DNA from: Candidatus Aegiribacteria sp. MLS_C
GTDB taxonomy: Bacteria; Fermentibacterota; Fermentibacteria; Fermentibacterales; JCC-6
DNA: 64,000 bases
Direction: 5' to 3'
Assembly: GCA_002030045.1 (NCBI GenBank)
Contig: LQBI01000004.1
Coordinates: forward strand, 1 to 64,000
How positions within the stretch are numbered: the stretch's first letter is position 1; each line of letters begins with the position of its first letter. The notes below the pieces were generated by a model that was not told the origin of the DNA, did no database searches, and saw nothing but the letters and a program-made list of their open reading frames with translations. The translations under genes were made by a program, and so were the position numbers. Below, piece after piece: positions 35,393 to 44,667 of the stretch.

Positions 35393-36866
35393 GGTCCGTC
35401 CGGTTCTCCCTCCAGGCCCTGTACCTCTCGGCGGAATACCGAAGACCCGTGAGGGCAAGTACTGCCATGGGAAAATCGATGGATACCCTGTGCGGTGTCC
35501 CTGAAGCCGTGAGGAGGTGCATCAGGCTGTAGCCAGCCACCGCCGTCGCCAGGTAGAACCCCTCGGGTCCTCGGTGCAGAGCGCATCTCCAGGCCCCTCC
35601 CCATAGGAAGAAGAGCACCCAGAACAGCGCCGCCAGCCCCGCCAGGGTGTAGAGTGGAGAGAATGTGTTGAGGGGGAAGGGTTTGAACATCTCGATGAAC
35701 CTCAGGGATATCAGTCTCAGTGTGAGCACGGGATTGGCCAGCATGAACTCGATGTTCCTCCTGTACAGGATGCTGTCCCTTACCCATTCCGGCTCGTCCC
35801 TGAACTCAGGGAACTCCACCAGTTCCGGACGGTTCAGCCGCCCGGTGTACTCCTCCCTTATTCCGCTGTAGAGCATCAGGGCACCCTGCGCCTCCCCCTC
35901 GAAGTGCTCCGTGAATATCCTCCCGTTGTACTCCCACAGATTCACCCCTCCCTGGGACGGCAGTATCATGAAGGAACCCGTTATGCCCAGGTTCCTGATA
36001 CCCCAGGGCAGCATCAGCACGGCGAACGTGCACAGCATGACCAGTCCGGAGAGGAATCCTCTCGCTGACACCGTTCCTCCGGAAGCGGAGGTATCCCTGC
36101 CTCCCGGAAGCACTCTCCTGACCAGAGGCAGGAAAGCGAGCAGTACAGCGGACCATGCCATCACCGGCAGGGCCGCCGGCCTTACGTAGAAGGCGCCGGC
36201 CCAGACGCAGCCCGCAAGGATTGACGTCGAAACCCGGTTCCGGGATTCGGGAACGGTCTCCAGGAGCTTCAGGGACATCAGAATCCCCAGCAGGAAGAGA
36301 AGGGTGAATATGCCCTGGGTGGCGGGCACCGCCTCGTAGAACAGCTGGAACGGGTCGAGGGCGAAGAAAAGGCCGGCCAGTAGAAGGTATCCCCCGGAGA
36401 GGAAGCGGCGTGCGATCAGCAACCCTATGTAGACCGTCGCCAGCCCCAGCAGAAGCTGTACTCCGCTTACGGCCAGGTAGTTCTCCATGCCGAACACGCT
36501 GAAAACACCGGCCATGAACAGAGCGTAGCCGGGAACGAGGAAGACTGTGGGTCTTCCGGGCCTCATGGCGCCGTAGAAACCATCCACCCGCCTGTAGAAC
36601 TCGAAGGTCCTCCTGAAGAGCAGTGGTGCCTGTTCCTCCCTCTCGGGATGCAGCATGCTCCCGGAGAGCATGAAGCCGTTGCCGTTCATGATGTTCACTG
36701 CCAGGTCCGCCTGGGTCCTCCCCTCACCTATGGGAAAGACACCCCTGAATGCGGCTGCGAACACAATGATCCGCGCAAGCAGTGCCAGCAGCAGTATCCT
36801 CCGGATCAGCGGACCACGGAAAGGGTCCCGGAAATCCGGAAGGGACCTCAGTGCGCCCGAAGCCAT
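35367..36866 (-). CDS. Polytopic membrane glycosyltransferase-like protein (GT39/ArnT-like)
   Basis: 499 residues, about eleven transmembrane helices. The first periplasmic loop holds a GEGRTQADLAVNIMNGNGFML segment, in the place where GT-C enzymes carry their catalytic acidic residues, and RPGRPTVFLVPGYALFMA follows as in ArnT/PMT-type proteins (FxxPPLYP-like). Such GT-C enzymes use polyprenyl-phosphate sugars as donors on the periplasmic side. It resembles the GT-C protein two genes upstream, suggesting an old duplication. Start ATG at 36866 or TTG at 36878; neither has a strong Shine-Dalgarno. Confidence 0.7.
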   Translation of the reverse strand: MASGALRSLPDFRDPFRGPLIRRILLLALLARIIVFAAAFRGVFPIGEGRTQADLAVNIMNGNGFMLSGSMLHPEREEQAPLLFRRTFEFYRRVDGFYGAMRPGRPTVFLVPGYALFMAGVFSVFGMENYLAVSGVQLLLGLATVYIGLLIARRFLSGGYLLLAGLFFALDPFQLFYEAVPATQGIFTLLFLLGILMSLKLLETVPESRNRVSTSILAGCVWAGAFYVRPAALPVMAWSAVLLAFLPLVRRVLPGGRDTSASGGTVSARGFLSGLVMLCTFAVLMLPWGIRNLGITGSFMILPSQGGVNLWEYNGRIFTEHFEGEAQGALMLYSGIREEYTGRLNRPELVEFPEFRDEPEWVRDSILYRRNIEFMLANPVLTLRLISLRFIEMFKPFPLNTFSPLYTLAGLAALFWVLFFLWGGAWRCALHRGPEGFYLATAVAGYSLMHLLTASGTPHRVSIDFPMAVLALTGLRYSAERYRAWRENRTDRGKETGTG

Positions 36867-37570
36867 CTTCCGAACCAATCCGAGAGCATCATTTCAAGTT
36901 CCTCCGGCTGATAGAGCGACCATTCCGGAACCGTCGAGGGATGCATCACCAGCTCGGCGGTGCCCTCCCCCGAGATGCGTTCCTCGAGTCCCTCGAGATA
37001 TACCCTGTCCACGCTTCCTGATACAGTGAATCCAAGCATGGCGTCGGGAGTCGCTATTCCCGCAGCTTCGGCCATTCGGGCCAGTTTCCTTCCCAATCTG
37101 TCCAGCACCATAGCCTCCATGCTCCCGCGCCTGTCCGGAAGGATCGCCGCCCGCACGGACGATATGCCGTACTCACTCGCCAGTTCCAGTATCACCTGCC
37201 TCAGTCCGGGCGAATGGTGCAGATGCCGGTGGCTGTCCAGCCTTGTGACCATTATTCCCAGGGACAGCACCCTCTCGACCTGCATGCTCCACTCGCGGCG
37301 GACATCCCCGGCCAGCGATGCTCCCCTCAGGAACCACCAGGAATGGGAGGAGGGAAACCCTTCCCGTGAGAGGAAGGGGGGCTCCACGCAGTTAAGATGG
37401 ACGGAGACCGCGGCATCCGACCCGGAAGCTATCTCAGCCGCCTCCTCGACCCTGCTTCCGGTGGCCAGAATGCTGAGACAGTTGACCATGCCTGCCTCAA
37501 TGAGGCGGGAGGCCGCCTCGTTCACGGAGGGGGAAATACCTACGTCGTCCAGGGTCACGGATACCTTCAA
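36848..37570 (-). CDS. ChbG/YdjC-family carbohydrate deacetylase
   Basis: 240 residues. The YdjC/HpnK fold shows VSVTLDDVGISPSVNEA (metal-binding DD), NCLSILATG, VSVHLNCVEPP (HxN) and the histidine motif TRLDSHRHLHHSPGLRQVI (DSHxHxH), then TAELVMHPST near the end. Members remove acetyl groups from N-acetylated sugars, for example in chitooligosaccharides or hopanoid sugars. TTG at 37570 follows GGGAG by seven bases and overlaps the upstream stop (TTGA), giving MKVSVTLDD. It may deacetylate a sugar of the exported glycan. Confidence 0.88.
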   Translation of the reverse strand: MKVSVTLDDVGISPSVNEAASRLIEAGMVNCLSILATGSRVEEAAEIASGSDAAVSVHLNCVEPPFLSREGFPSSHSWWFLRGASLAGDVRREWSMQVERVLSLGIMVTRLDSHRHLHHSPGLRQVILELASEYGISSVRAAILPDRRGSMEAMVLDRLGRKLARMAEAAGIATPDAMLGFTVSGSVDRVYLEGLEERISGEGTAELVMHPSTVPEWSLYQPEELEMMLSDWFGRWLRAH

Positions 37571-38898
37571 ACGGTTTTCTCCCATCCTGCCCTGCGGCCT
37601 GCGAAAAGTGCGGTAAGTACGATGGGAACCATGTCCACCGGAAGCCTGTAACGGACTCCCCCGTGGGCCAGCGAGTGAAGCGCCAGGTAAAGAAGGAAGG
37701 TGGCGCAGAGCAGCAGCACATGCGGGTCCTTCCTTCTCCTGAAGGCCTCCAGGACCCCGATGAGCAGCATGGGCGTGTATATGATCAGCCCGGCCGCGGA
37801 AGCGGCCGGATGGTCTATGGTGCCTCCTATCGGCGACAGGAAACCTGCGGCTCTGGTGAGGGTTAGATAGCCTACAAGTACCGGATTCGCCGTCAGAAAG
37901 GAGACTGCCCTGTCCATCAGCAGCCGGCTCCTCTCCAGTTCGGTGTCCAGCCCCTCCATTTCCGGGTACGCCAGCAGTTCCCTCCTTGATATCCCGGATT
38001 CCACGGCATCGGGCAGGTGGATGCCTTCCATGGCCAGTATCTCCGGGTTGTTGCGCATCCACAGGTTAAGCACACCCTTGGTGGGCATGAGTACGGGACT
38101 CCCGAGCCGGACCTGGTTGCGGACTACCCAGGGCATGCAGCAGAGTATGAAACCGGTCGCCACCATCAGTGCCTGCTTCCATCTCCTCCTGAGAATCAGC
38201 CATAACATCTGCACTGGCAGAAGGAAGAACGCGGTGCTCCTCACCAGGAACAGAAAACCGGTGGATACGCCGGCGGCTGCGGACCTCCATAACCGTGCCG
38301 GGGCATCCCCCTGCATGCGCCTCGCTCCTCCACCGGAGGATTCCACTGTCAGCAGCAGAACGAGCGGGAGCATCGATACGTGAACCGTTTCCGTCATTGC
38401 ATATGCGCCATAGTAGATGTAATACGGGTAGAGTGACCATATCAGGGCGGCCAGAAGACCCTGCCTGGAACCCCACAGGACCGTGACCATCCTCATGAGC
38501 GCCAGGGCTCCGATCAGGGCGAAGATGCAGTTGAGCAGGAAGACGCTCCCCGCGAAAGGTCCGGCAACAGTCACCGCGAGGGCCAGGAGAAGCGGGTATC
38601 CCGGTTCCATCGAGGCGGTGGGGGTTTCCACCGGTACCATGCCGAACATGTAATCCGGATCGGAACTCCAGGAATCACGCAGAGGATTCTCCCCGGCCAT
38701 CATGTGCCTGAGCAGCCCCTGTTCCCTGCTGTACGACAGCCCCCGACCCTCCAGTATCCCGCCGGCGGCCTCGATGTAGATGCCCTGGTCCCTGGTGGGC
38801 TCCGGAAGCCTGCCTCCCAGGAACGAGAACCAGGCCATCCTCGGCAGGATCACCGCGAGGACCAGTACCGCGTACCTGTGCCTCGAAAAAAGGTTCAT
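37567..38898 (-). CDS. Polytopic membrane glycosyltransferase (GT39/ArnT-like)
   Basis: 443 residues, ~11 transmembrane helices. The first external loop has EPTRDQGIYIEAAGGILEGRGLSY, with the acidic pair expected of GT-C enzymes, and SMEPGYPLLLALAVTVAG matches the PxxYPxxL element of PMT/ArnT proteins. Later LIWSLYPYYIYYGAYAMTE and LPVQMLWLILRRRWKQA are typical. The ATG (38898) overlaps the Wzt stop (ATGA). Likely moves a sugar from a polyprenyl-phosphate carrier to lipid or polymer at the periplasmic face. Confidence 0.78.
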   Translation of the reverse strand: MNLFSRHRYAVLVLAVILPRMAWFSFLGGRLPEPTRDQGIYIEAAGGILEGRGLSYSREQGLLRHMMAGENPLRDSWSSDPDYMFGMVPVETPTASMEPGYPLLLALAVTVAGPFAGSVFLLNCIFALIGALALMRMVTVLWGSRQGLLAALIWSLYPYYIYYGAYAMTETVHVSMLPLVLLLTVESSGGGARRMQGDAPARLWRSAAAGVSTGFLFLVRSTAFFLLPVQMLWLILRRRWKQALMVATGFILCCMPWVVRNQVRLGSPVLMPTKGVLNLWMRNNPEILAMEGIHLPDAVESGISRRELLAYPEMEGLDTELERSRLLMDRAVSFLTANPVLVGYLTLTRAAGFLSPIGGTIDHPAASAAGLIIYTPMLLIGVLEAFRRRKDPHVLLLCATFLLYLALHSLAHGGVRYRLPVDMVPIVLTALFAGRRAGWEKTV

Positions 38899-40091
38899 TC
38901 CTGCTTCCAGACAGCTTCCGCCAGCCGCAGCGGAGGATCCCGCCTCTCCTCCAGGAGGGTGACGGGATAGAAGAAGTCCTGCCAGTGGTAGTCCCTGGAA
39001 GCCCTGGGATCCGTCAGGGCGATCCCGAGGAGGTAGGACCCCGGCTCCTCCACTTCGAGCTGGATTCGTATCGATGTCCTGCTGGACCCGTCCACGGTGA
39101 GCAATGGCTGGTTCATCTCCAGGTTGTTGGTCCCGATGATCTTCTCGCCATCGCTTCTGTGGAGGGAGAAACCGAACACTATTCCATCGACGGGACCGGG
39201 CATGCGGCTCTTCACAAGAGCGTCGACGACAAGTACCTCTCCCTTCCTGAATGTCCTTGCCGGTGTGCCGCTGCCGTTCCTGATGGTCACGGAATCGAAC
39301 CACACCTCCCTGCTGCCCCATTCCCTGGGTGAGGAATCCTGACCGGAATGCCTCCTCTGCGAGTTCTCAAGGTATCCCGAGAGCACTTCCCCGGGTTCTC
39401 CGTCCCTCACTATCCTGCCCTCGCCCAGCCATACTACCCGCCTGCACAGCCTGGAAACTGCCTTCATGTCGTGAGAGACGAAGATGATGGTCCTTCCCCT
39501 TTCCCTGAAGTCCCAGATCCGGCGGTAGCACTTTTCCTGGAATGCGGCGTCCCCGACTGCCAGCACCTCGTCTATCAGGAGAATATCGGGGTCCACTGCC
39601 GTGGCCAGACTGAAACCGAGCCTCATGAACATGCCGTTGGAGTAGTACTTGACGGGAGTGTCCATGAACCTGGTGAGCTGTGCGAACTCGGCTATTCCGG
39701 GCACCAGCTCCATCATCTCCGACCTGCCGAGTCCGAGGAGGGCGCCGTTCAGCATCAGGTTCTCCTCGCCCGTCAGGTCGGGGTGGAAGCCCACGCCCAG
39801 GTCGAGAAGCGAGGCTATCCTGCCGCAGGAGGAGGCGGTCCCGGAAGTCGGACGATATATGCCGGCCAGTATCTTCAGCACGGTGGACTTGCCCGCTCCG
39901 TTGGGGCCCACCAGACCCACCGATTCACCGGGTCCGACGTGGAGGGTCACTCCGTCGAGGGCCCTGAAGTGTTCGGTGGTCGTCCTCCTGTTGAAGAGGT
40001 TCATCATGGTCTCACGCATTGTGACGGCCCTGTCGTGGTAGAGCCTGTAGTCCAGGGTCACCCCGTCCATCCTTACAGCCCCCGGAACCAC
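38895..40091 (-). CDS. wzt: O-antigen/teichoic-type ABC export ATPase (Wzt)
   Basis: 398 residues. ATPase domain (~1-245): Walker A GLVGPNGAGKST, Q-loop, signature YYSNGMFMRLGFSLATAVDPDILLIDEVLAVGD with the shortened SNGM form typical of polysaccharide exporters, and H-loop FVSHDM. The C-terminal ~150 residues form a beta-rich Wzt_C-like domain (EVWFDSVTIRNGSG...FGFSLHRSDGEKIIGTNN) that in known systems recognises the glycan. GTG start with AAGGAG seven bases upstream, directly after the Wzm gene. Confidence 0.93.
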   Translation of the reverse strand: MVPGAVRMDGVTLDYRLYHDRAVTMRETMMNLFNRRTTTEHFRALDGVTLHVGPGESVGLVGPNGAGKSTVLKILAGIYRPTSGTASSCGRIASLLDLGVGFHPDLTGEENLMLNGALLGLGRSEMMELVPGIAEFAQLTRFMDTPVKYYSNGMFMRLGFSLATAVDPDILLIDEVLAVGDAAFQEKCYRRIWDFRERGRTIIFVSHDMKAVSRLCRRVVWLGEGRIVRDGEPGEVLSGYLENSQRRHSGQDSSPREWGSREVWFDSVTIRNGSGTPARTFRKGEVLVVDALVKSRMPGPVDGIVFGFSLHRSDGEKIIGTNNLEMNQPLLTVDGSSRTSIRIQLEVEEPGSYLLGIALTDPRASRDYHWQDFFYPVTLLEERRDPPLRLAEAVWKQE

Positions 40092-40092
40092 C

Positions 40093-40887
40093 TCAGAGCT
40101 CCTTCACGACCACAGGTTCCGCCTTCCTGAATACAAGGACTCCGATCCCCAGTAGCAGGACCGACCAGGAACACAGGGAGATCCAGCACCAGGCGGGGGG
40201 CCAGGCGCCCGCGTACAGGACAGAGTGCATGATCTCCATGAGGCCCGCCACCGGGTTGAACTTGAGGACGGTAAGCAGGGTACCGGATCCTACGATGTCA
40301 ACGCCTATGGAATCCAGCGGATATATGATGGGCGAAGAATAGAACCAGGCCAGCAGAAGCACCTCTATGAACTGTTTCACGTCCCTGTAGAAGACGTTGC
40401 CCACTGAAAGCATCATTCCCAGCCCGGTGGTCATCAGTGCGAAGATGAGCAGGGCGGGCAGGGCGAGCACCAGGGAGAACCCCGGATAGTGTCCGAAGAT
40501 GATGAGCACCACCTCCAGAACGGCCATCGCAAGAAAGAGGTGCACCAGGTTGGCCACGACCTCGGCGGCCGGGAGTGTCATCCTCGGGAAGTATATGCTC
40601 CTTATCAGTCTCTGGTTGTCCAGCAGTGTCCCGGTGGATGCGCTGAGCGAGGACGCGAAGAAGTTCCAGGGCAGCAGACCGGTGAGCAGGAACAGGGAGA
40701 AGTGAGGTATGGCGCCTCCGAACCTCAGTATCCTGGTGAATGCGAAGTAGTACACTATCATGCTGAAGAGCGGCTTCAGGAGGAACCAGGCGAAACCTAG
40801 CGCGGAACGCTTGTACCTCACCTTGAGGTCCTTGGTGACCAGGCTCTCCATCAGGAGAACTATTCCGGCCTTCCGCCCATCACCCAC
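40093..40887 (-). CDS. wzm: O-antigen/polysaccharide ABC export permease (Wzm)
   Basis: 264 residues, six transmembrane segments of the ABC-2 permease type. Conserved pieces include LVTKDLKVRYKRSALGFAWFLLKPL at the N-terminal amphipathic helix, TLLDNQRLIRSIYFPRMTLP and VFYRDVKQFIEVLLLAWFYSSPIIYPL. With Wzt it exports lipid-linked polysaccharide across the inner membrane. GTG at 40887 has GGAGG eight bases upstream and overlaps plsY by 8 nt; the longer frame from 40926 lies further inside plsY. Confidence 0.92.
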   Translation of the reverse strand: MGDGRKAGIVLLMESLVTKDLKVRYKRSALGFAWFLLKPLFSMIVYYFAFTRILRFGGAIPHFSLFLLTGLLPWNFFASSLSASTGTLLDNQRLIRSIYFPRMTLPAAEVVANLVHLFLAMAVLEVVLIIFGHYPGFSLVLALPALLIFALMTTGLGMMLSVGNVFYRDVKQFIEVLLLAWFYSSPIIYPLDSIGVDIVGSGTLLTVLKFNPVAGLMEIMHSVLYAGAWPPAWCWISLCSWSVLLLGIGVLVFRKAEPVVVKEL

Positions 40888-41509
40888 TTCCGCCGCCTCC
40901 CGTGCTGAACCGGTTCTCCCTGCCATGAAGCAGCTTCACCATGTTGGACTTGTGCCTAACCAGTATGAGGGCGGCGACGACGCAGATGATGATCCTCACC
41001 GGGGTCGATTCCGGTTCCAGTATGAATACCGAGGGGACCATCGCCACCGCCGCGGATATGGATCCCAGAGACACGTACCGGGTTAACAGAAGGACCAGGG
41101 TGAAAACCGCTATACCGGCCAGGATAGTGAACGGTGACAGTATCACCAGGGCCCCCATCGTCGTGGCGACGCCCTTTCCGCCCCTGAACCCCAGCCAGGG
41201 GCTGTAAACATGTCCCAGGACTGCACATATGGCGGTAGCCGACGCCGTCCATTCGCCAGCGGGCGGAGCAAGGCCGAGTATGCCCTCCGAGGCTGCCAGC
41301 ACGGGAACCGCCCCCTTGAGGACGTCGAGAAGCAGCCCGAAGAGACCGGCCTTCCTGCTGCCGCAGACCCTGAAGAGGTTCGTTGCACCCACGTTGCCGG
41401 AGCCGGAACTGCGTATGTCTACACCGTTCAGCCTGCCTATGATGTAGGACCAGGGAATCGACCCCATCAGGAAACCGGCTGCCGGATACGCGACATCGTA
41501 GACCGTCAT
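40880..41509 (-). CDS. plsY: Acyl-phosphate:glycerol-3-phosphate acyltransferase PlsY
   Basis: 209 residues, five or six transmembrane helices. The three PlsY motifs are present: GSIPWSYIIGRLNGVDIRSSGSGNVGATNLFR, GHVYSPWLGFRGGKGVATTMG and the C-terminal VRHKSNMVKLLHGRENR. It acylates glycerol-3-phosphate with acyl-phosphate, the first step of phospholipid synthesis. It lies between der and the export genes, two bases after der. Confidence 0.96.
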   Translation of the reverse strand: MTVYDVAYPAAGFLMGSIPWSYIIGRLNGVDIRSSGSGNVGATNLFRVCGSRKAGLFGLLLDVLKGAVPVLAASEGILGLAPPAGEWTASATAICAVLGHVYSPWLGFRGGKGVATTMGALVILSPFTILAGIAVFTLVLLLTRYVSLGSISAAVAMVPSVFILEPESTPVRIIICVVAALILVRHKSNMVKLLHGRENRFSTGGGGSG

Positions 41510-41510
41510 G

Positions 41511-42812
41511 TCAGTGCTTCCGCCTCCTGTAGATTAGTCCCAGGGGGACGCCCAGCATGCCCATCTCCTCCCTCACGCTGTTCTCGATGAACCTTCTGTA
41601 GTTCTCGGGGATGTCCTCTGGACGGTTCACGAAGATCAGTATCCTCGGCGGGTGGCGCGAAACCTGCGTGGCGTAGAAGAAGCGCACGGGCCTGCCCCTT
41701 GGCGAGGGCGGCTGGACCCTGTCCACCGCATCCTGAATGACCGTGTTGAGCTTGTGTGTCTGAATGTCCGACGCCCTTACGTCCCCGACCTCCACTACCG
41801 TGGGGATTATTTCCCCTGTACCTTTCCCGGTCAGGGCTGAGAAGAACAGTATCGGCATGTATCTCGCCTGGTTGAACCGCTGCACGATCGCCTCTCTCCA
41901 AAGGCCGGCGTCAATGCCGAGGTCGGTCTTGTTGACTCCGATGACCACGCCCTTGCCCATGTCCCAGGCCTTCGCCGCGATGCGTATATCCTGCTGCACA
42001 GGATACTCCGAACCGTCCATCACCACAAGTGCCACGTCCCCTCTTGAAATGGACTTCCATGCCCTGACCGTGCTGTAGAACTCCACGTCGTCCATCTCAC
42101 GGGACTTCCGTCGAAGCCCGGCCGTATCTACTATCTGTATTTGACGGTCGTTCCAGGTGAGGAAGGTATCGGTGGAATCCCTTGTGGTTCCGGGAGCATC
42201 GTGAACGATGTTCCGTTCAGAACCGCAGAGCCTGTTAACGATGGAACTCTTCCCAACGTTGGGCCTTCCCACCACCGCCAGAGAAAGCCCCGAGTACTCC
42301 TCTTCCTGTACCTCGGGAAGAACCGACACTACCTCGTCCAGAAGGTCTCCGGACCCGTGGCCGTGCATGGCGCTGACTGGCCAGGGTCTGCCCAGACCCA
42401 GGCTATAGAACTCCGGGACCAGGTCCATGGTCCTCTGGCTGTCCACCTTGTTAACAGCCAGGAAGCATGGCAGTCCCGTCCTTCGGACCAGGTCCGCCGC
42501 TTCCTCGTCGAAGGGGTGCACTCCCTCGGTCACGTCCACCACCAGTATCACGGCGTCGGCCTCACGGAGAGCGAACTCTATCTGTCTCTCTATGCTGTCC
42601 TGGAATGTATCCTCCCTGCCGGGATCCAGCCCTCCGGTGTCTATCACGAGGAAATCATGCCCTGCCCAGTGTGCGGCCTCCATCTTCCTGTCCCTGGTCA
42701 CTCCGGGACGGTCGTCGACTATCGCTATGCGGCCTCCGGCTATCCGGTTAAAGAGGGTCGACTTGCCCACGTTGACCCTGCCCAGTATGGCTACCGCCGG
42801 AAGTGTGGACAT
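41511..42812 (-). CDS. der: GTPase Der (EngA)
   Basis: 433 residues. Two tandem G domains: first GRVNVGKSTLFNRI...DTGG...NKVD (~10-160), second GRPNVGKSSIVNRLCG...DTAGL...NKTD (~177-345), then the C-terminal KH-like domain (VIQDAVDRVQPPSPRGRPVRFFYATQVSRHPPRILIFVN...). It acts in 50S assembly. First gene of the long minus-strand cluster; ATG start. Confidence 0.97.
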   Translation of the reverse strand: MSTLPAVAILGRVNVGKSTLFNRIAGGRIAIVDDRPGVTRDRKMEAAHWAGHDFLVIDTGGLDPGREDTFQDSIERQIEFALREADAVILVVDVTEGVHPFDEEAADLVRRTGLPCFLAVNKVDSQRTMDLVPEFYSLGLGRPWPVSAMHGHGSGDLLDEVVSVLPEVQEEEYSGLSLAVVGRPNVGKSSIVNRLCGSERNIVHDAPGTTRDSTDTFLTWNDRQIQIVDTAGLRRKSREMDDVEFYSTVRAWKSISRGDVALVVMDGSEYPVQQDIRIAAKAWDMGKGVVIGVNKTDLGIDAGLWREAIVQRFNQARYMPILFFSALTGKGTGEIIPTVVEVGDVRASDIQTHKLNTVIQDAVDRVQPPSPRGRPVRFFYATQVSRHPPRILIFVNRPEDIPENYRRFIENSVREEMGMLGVPLGLIYRRRKH

Positions 42813-42891
42813 TCAGGGACTCCATTCCTTATAGATTCGATGCAAACGATAATTATACGACCTCGGGAACCCGTAAGGAAGGATCTGACCC

Positions 42892-43374
42892 ATGATGACC
42901 CAATCACTTCTCATGACAGCCATCCTTGCCTCGGCCGCCGGACCGGCCGGGCTTCTGCCCTGTTTTCGGGACTCGCTCCTGGCCGGAAGGGTGGACGGCG
43001 CGCTCGAGATGGTATCGCAGGACGCCATGGCCGAAGTGGATTCGGTGCTGGAGAACCATCCCGGACAGGTTGCCGGCATGCTGTCGTACTTCGGCCTCCC
43101 TCCTGAGATGGGAGAAGGGAACACCGGCGGAGCCGGCTTCCTGGCGGCGGTCCTGGGAAGTCCCCAGGTACCCGCCCTGATACTCCTGCTCGGAGTAACG
43201 CCGGTAGAGCCTGTCGAAAGGGACGGGATGACCTTCGTACCCGTATCGTTCGGGTTGTACGGAGCCCGCGACACTGTGTTCGTGAGAATCGTCCCTGAGG
43301 GCGACGAATGGCTGATAAGGGACTATTTCGAGGAGCTTCCGGCGGTCCAGGCGGGAAGGTCCGGAAGGGGCTGA
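42892..43374 (+). CDS. Small exported protein of unknown function
   Basis: 160 residues. A signal-like N terminus (TQSLLMTAILASAAGPAGLLP) precedes ~120 residues with an alpha-beta layout: helices around CFRDSLLAGRVDGALEMVSQDAMAEVDSVL, then strands MTFVPVSFGLYGARDTVFVRIVPEGDEWLIRDYFEE. That end resembles NTF2/DUF4878-like domains (short helix, then W-containing final strand), but identity is not certain. AAGGAAGGA lies upstream of the ATG pair. Transcribed divergently from der. Confidence 0.6.
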   Translation: MMTQSLLMTAILASAAGPAGLLPCFRDSLLAGRVDGALEMVSQDAMAEVDSVLENHPGQVAGMLSYFGLPPEMGEGNTGGAGFLAAVLGSPQVPALILLLGVTPVEPVERDGMTFVPVSFGLYGARDTVFVRIVPEGDEWLIRDYFEELPAVQAGRSGRG

Positions 43375-43496
43375 CCCCTACTCCGCCGGACGGGAGAACG
43401 GCTTATCTCGCGCCAACTCCCTCAGGGTCGTGACAGCAGTTAGATTAATCTTCTGAACCGGCCGCGGAACGGCCGAACGAAGAATCAGAGGAATCA

Positions 43497-44615
43497 ATGC
43501 CCTTCATTGACAACGACGCCGAAGCAAGGCAGTACAGGGCGCTCAGGACCATTACCAGGGCGATCAGCAGGGTCAGGGACCTGCATACCCTGGTAACCCT
43601 TCTGGCTGCCGAGACCAGCAGGGTACTGGGAGTGGAGAGGTCGACCGTCTTCCTGTACAGTCCGAGGAGCGATGAACTCTGGTCCTACGTGGCGGAAGGC
43701 GAGACCGAGGAGATAAGGTTCAACGCCGGGCAGGGTATCGCCGGTTCGGTATTCCGCAGCAGGAAGACCCTGGTCCTGGACGACGTCTCCAAGGACGAGA
43801 GGTTCAACCGGGACATAGACATGAACACCGGTTTCGTGACCCGCAATATGATCACCGCCCCCGTAATGAACCCGTCGGGAGAGTGCATAGGCGTATTCCA
43901 GGTGATAAACAAGAAGAACGGCGGATTCTCCCCCGGCGATGCCGAGTTCCTGGAGGTTGTGGCCACCGACACTGCGGTGACGATAGAGAACGTCCGTCTT
44001 CTCGAGAGCAGGAAGAGGATGTTCGAGAGCCTCATCAAGGCGCTTACGGTCTCCATCGAGGCCAGGGACCCCCTCACAGCCGGCCACAGTTTCGACGTTA
44101 CCTTCCTCTCCGGGAAGATCGCCGAGTACATGGGTGTGGACGACGATACGGCGGAAGCCATCTACTACGCCGCCCTGCTGCACGACTACGGCAAGCTGGC
44201 GGTTCCTGACAGCATACTCAAGAAGCCCGGAACCCTGACGGAAGAGGAGACCTCGATCCTCAGGAAGCACGTTCAGCACACCCGCATCATGCTGTCGTCC
44301 ATCGAGTTCGAAGGGATGCTCGAGCAGGTCCCGGTATTCGCTTCCCAGCACCACGAGCGTATCGACGGCGGTGGTTACCCCGAGGGGCTCAAGGGTGACG
44401 AGATATCCCTGGGAGGAAGGATAATAGCCGTGGCCGACGTCTTCGAGGCGCTCACCGCCAAGCGGCACTACAGGGACCCCTACACCCTCGCGAAGACAAT
44501 CAACCTCCTTCTGGAGGGAGTGGACACCCAGTTCGACAGAGGGGCCGTGATGGCCCTCAGGCAGTACTTCATCGACATAGGCAAGGTCAGACCGGAGGAG
44601 GTGCCGGTCGAATGA
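43497..44615 (+). CDS. GAF-HD-GYP cyclic-di-GMP phosphodiesterase
   Basis: 372 residues. A GAF domain (~20-165, with RSTVFLYSPRSDELWSYVAEG and AGQGIAGSVFRS) is followed by an HD-GYP domain (~185-360): SIEARDPLTAGHSFDV, the metal pair ALLHDYGKLAVPDSIL and QHHERIDGGGYPEGLKGDEI (HHExxDGxGYP intact), then VADVFEALTAKRHYR. It is expected to hydrolyse c-di-GMP under control of a small-molecule or redox signal sensed by GAF. No transmembrane segment. Forms a + strand pair with the cyclase gene 52 bases downstream. Confidence 0.93.
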   Translation: MPFIDNDAEARQYRALRTITRAISRVRDLHTLVTLLAAETSRVLGVERSTVFLYSPRSDELWSYVAEGETEEIRFNAGQGIAGSVFRSRKTLVLDDVSKDERFNRDIDMNTGFVTRNMITAPVMNPSGECIGVFQVINKKNGGFSPGDAEFLEVVATDTAVTIENVRLLESRKRMFESLIKALTVSIEARDPLTAGHSFDVTFLSGKIAEYMGVDDDTAEAIYYAALLHDYGKLAVPDSILKKPGTLTEEETSILRKHVQHTRIMLSSIEFEGMLEQVPVFASQHHERIDGGGYPEGLKGDEISLGGRIIAVADVFEALTAKRHYRDPYTLAKTINLLLEGVDTQFDRGAVMALRQYFIDIGKVRPEEVPVE

Positions 44616-44667
44616 GGCCGTTCCGCTCGGTCGGAATCACGTCCGCCACCCTTCCAGAAGGCTGAAA

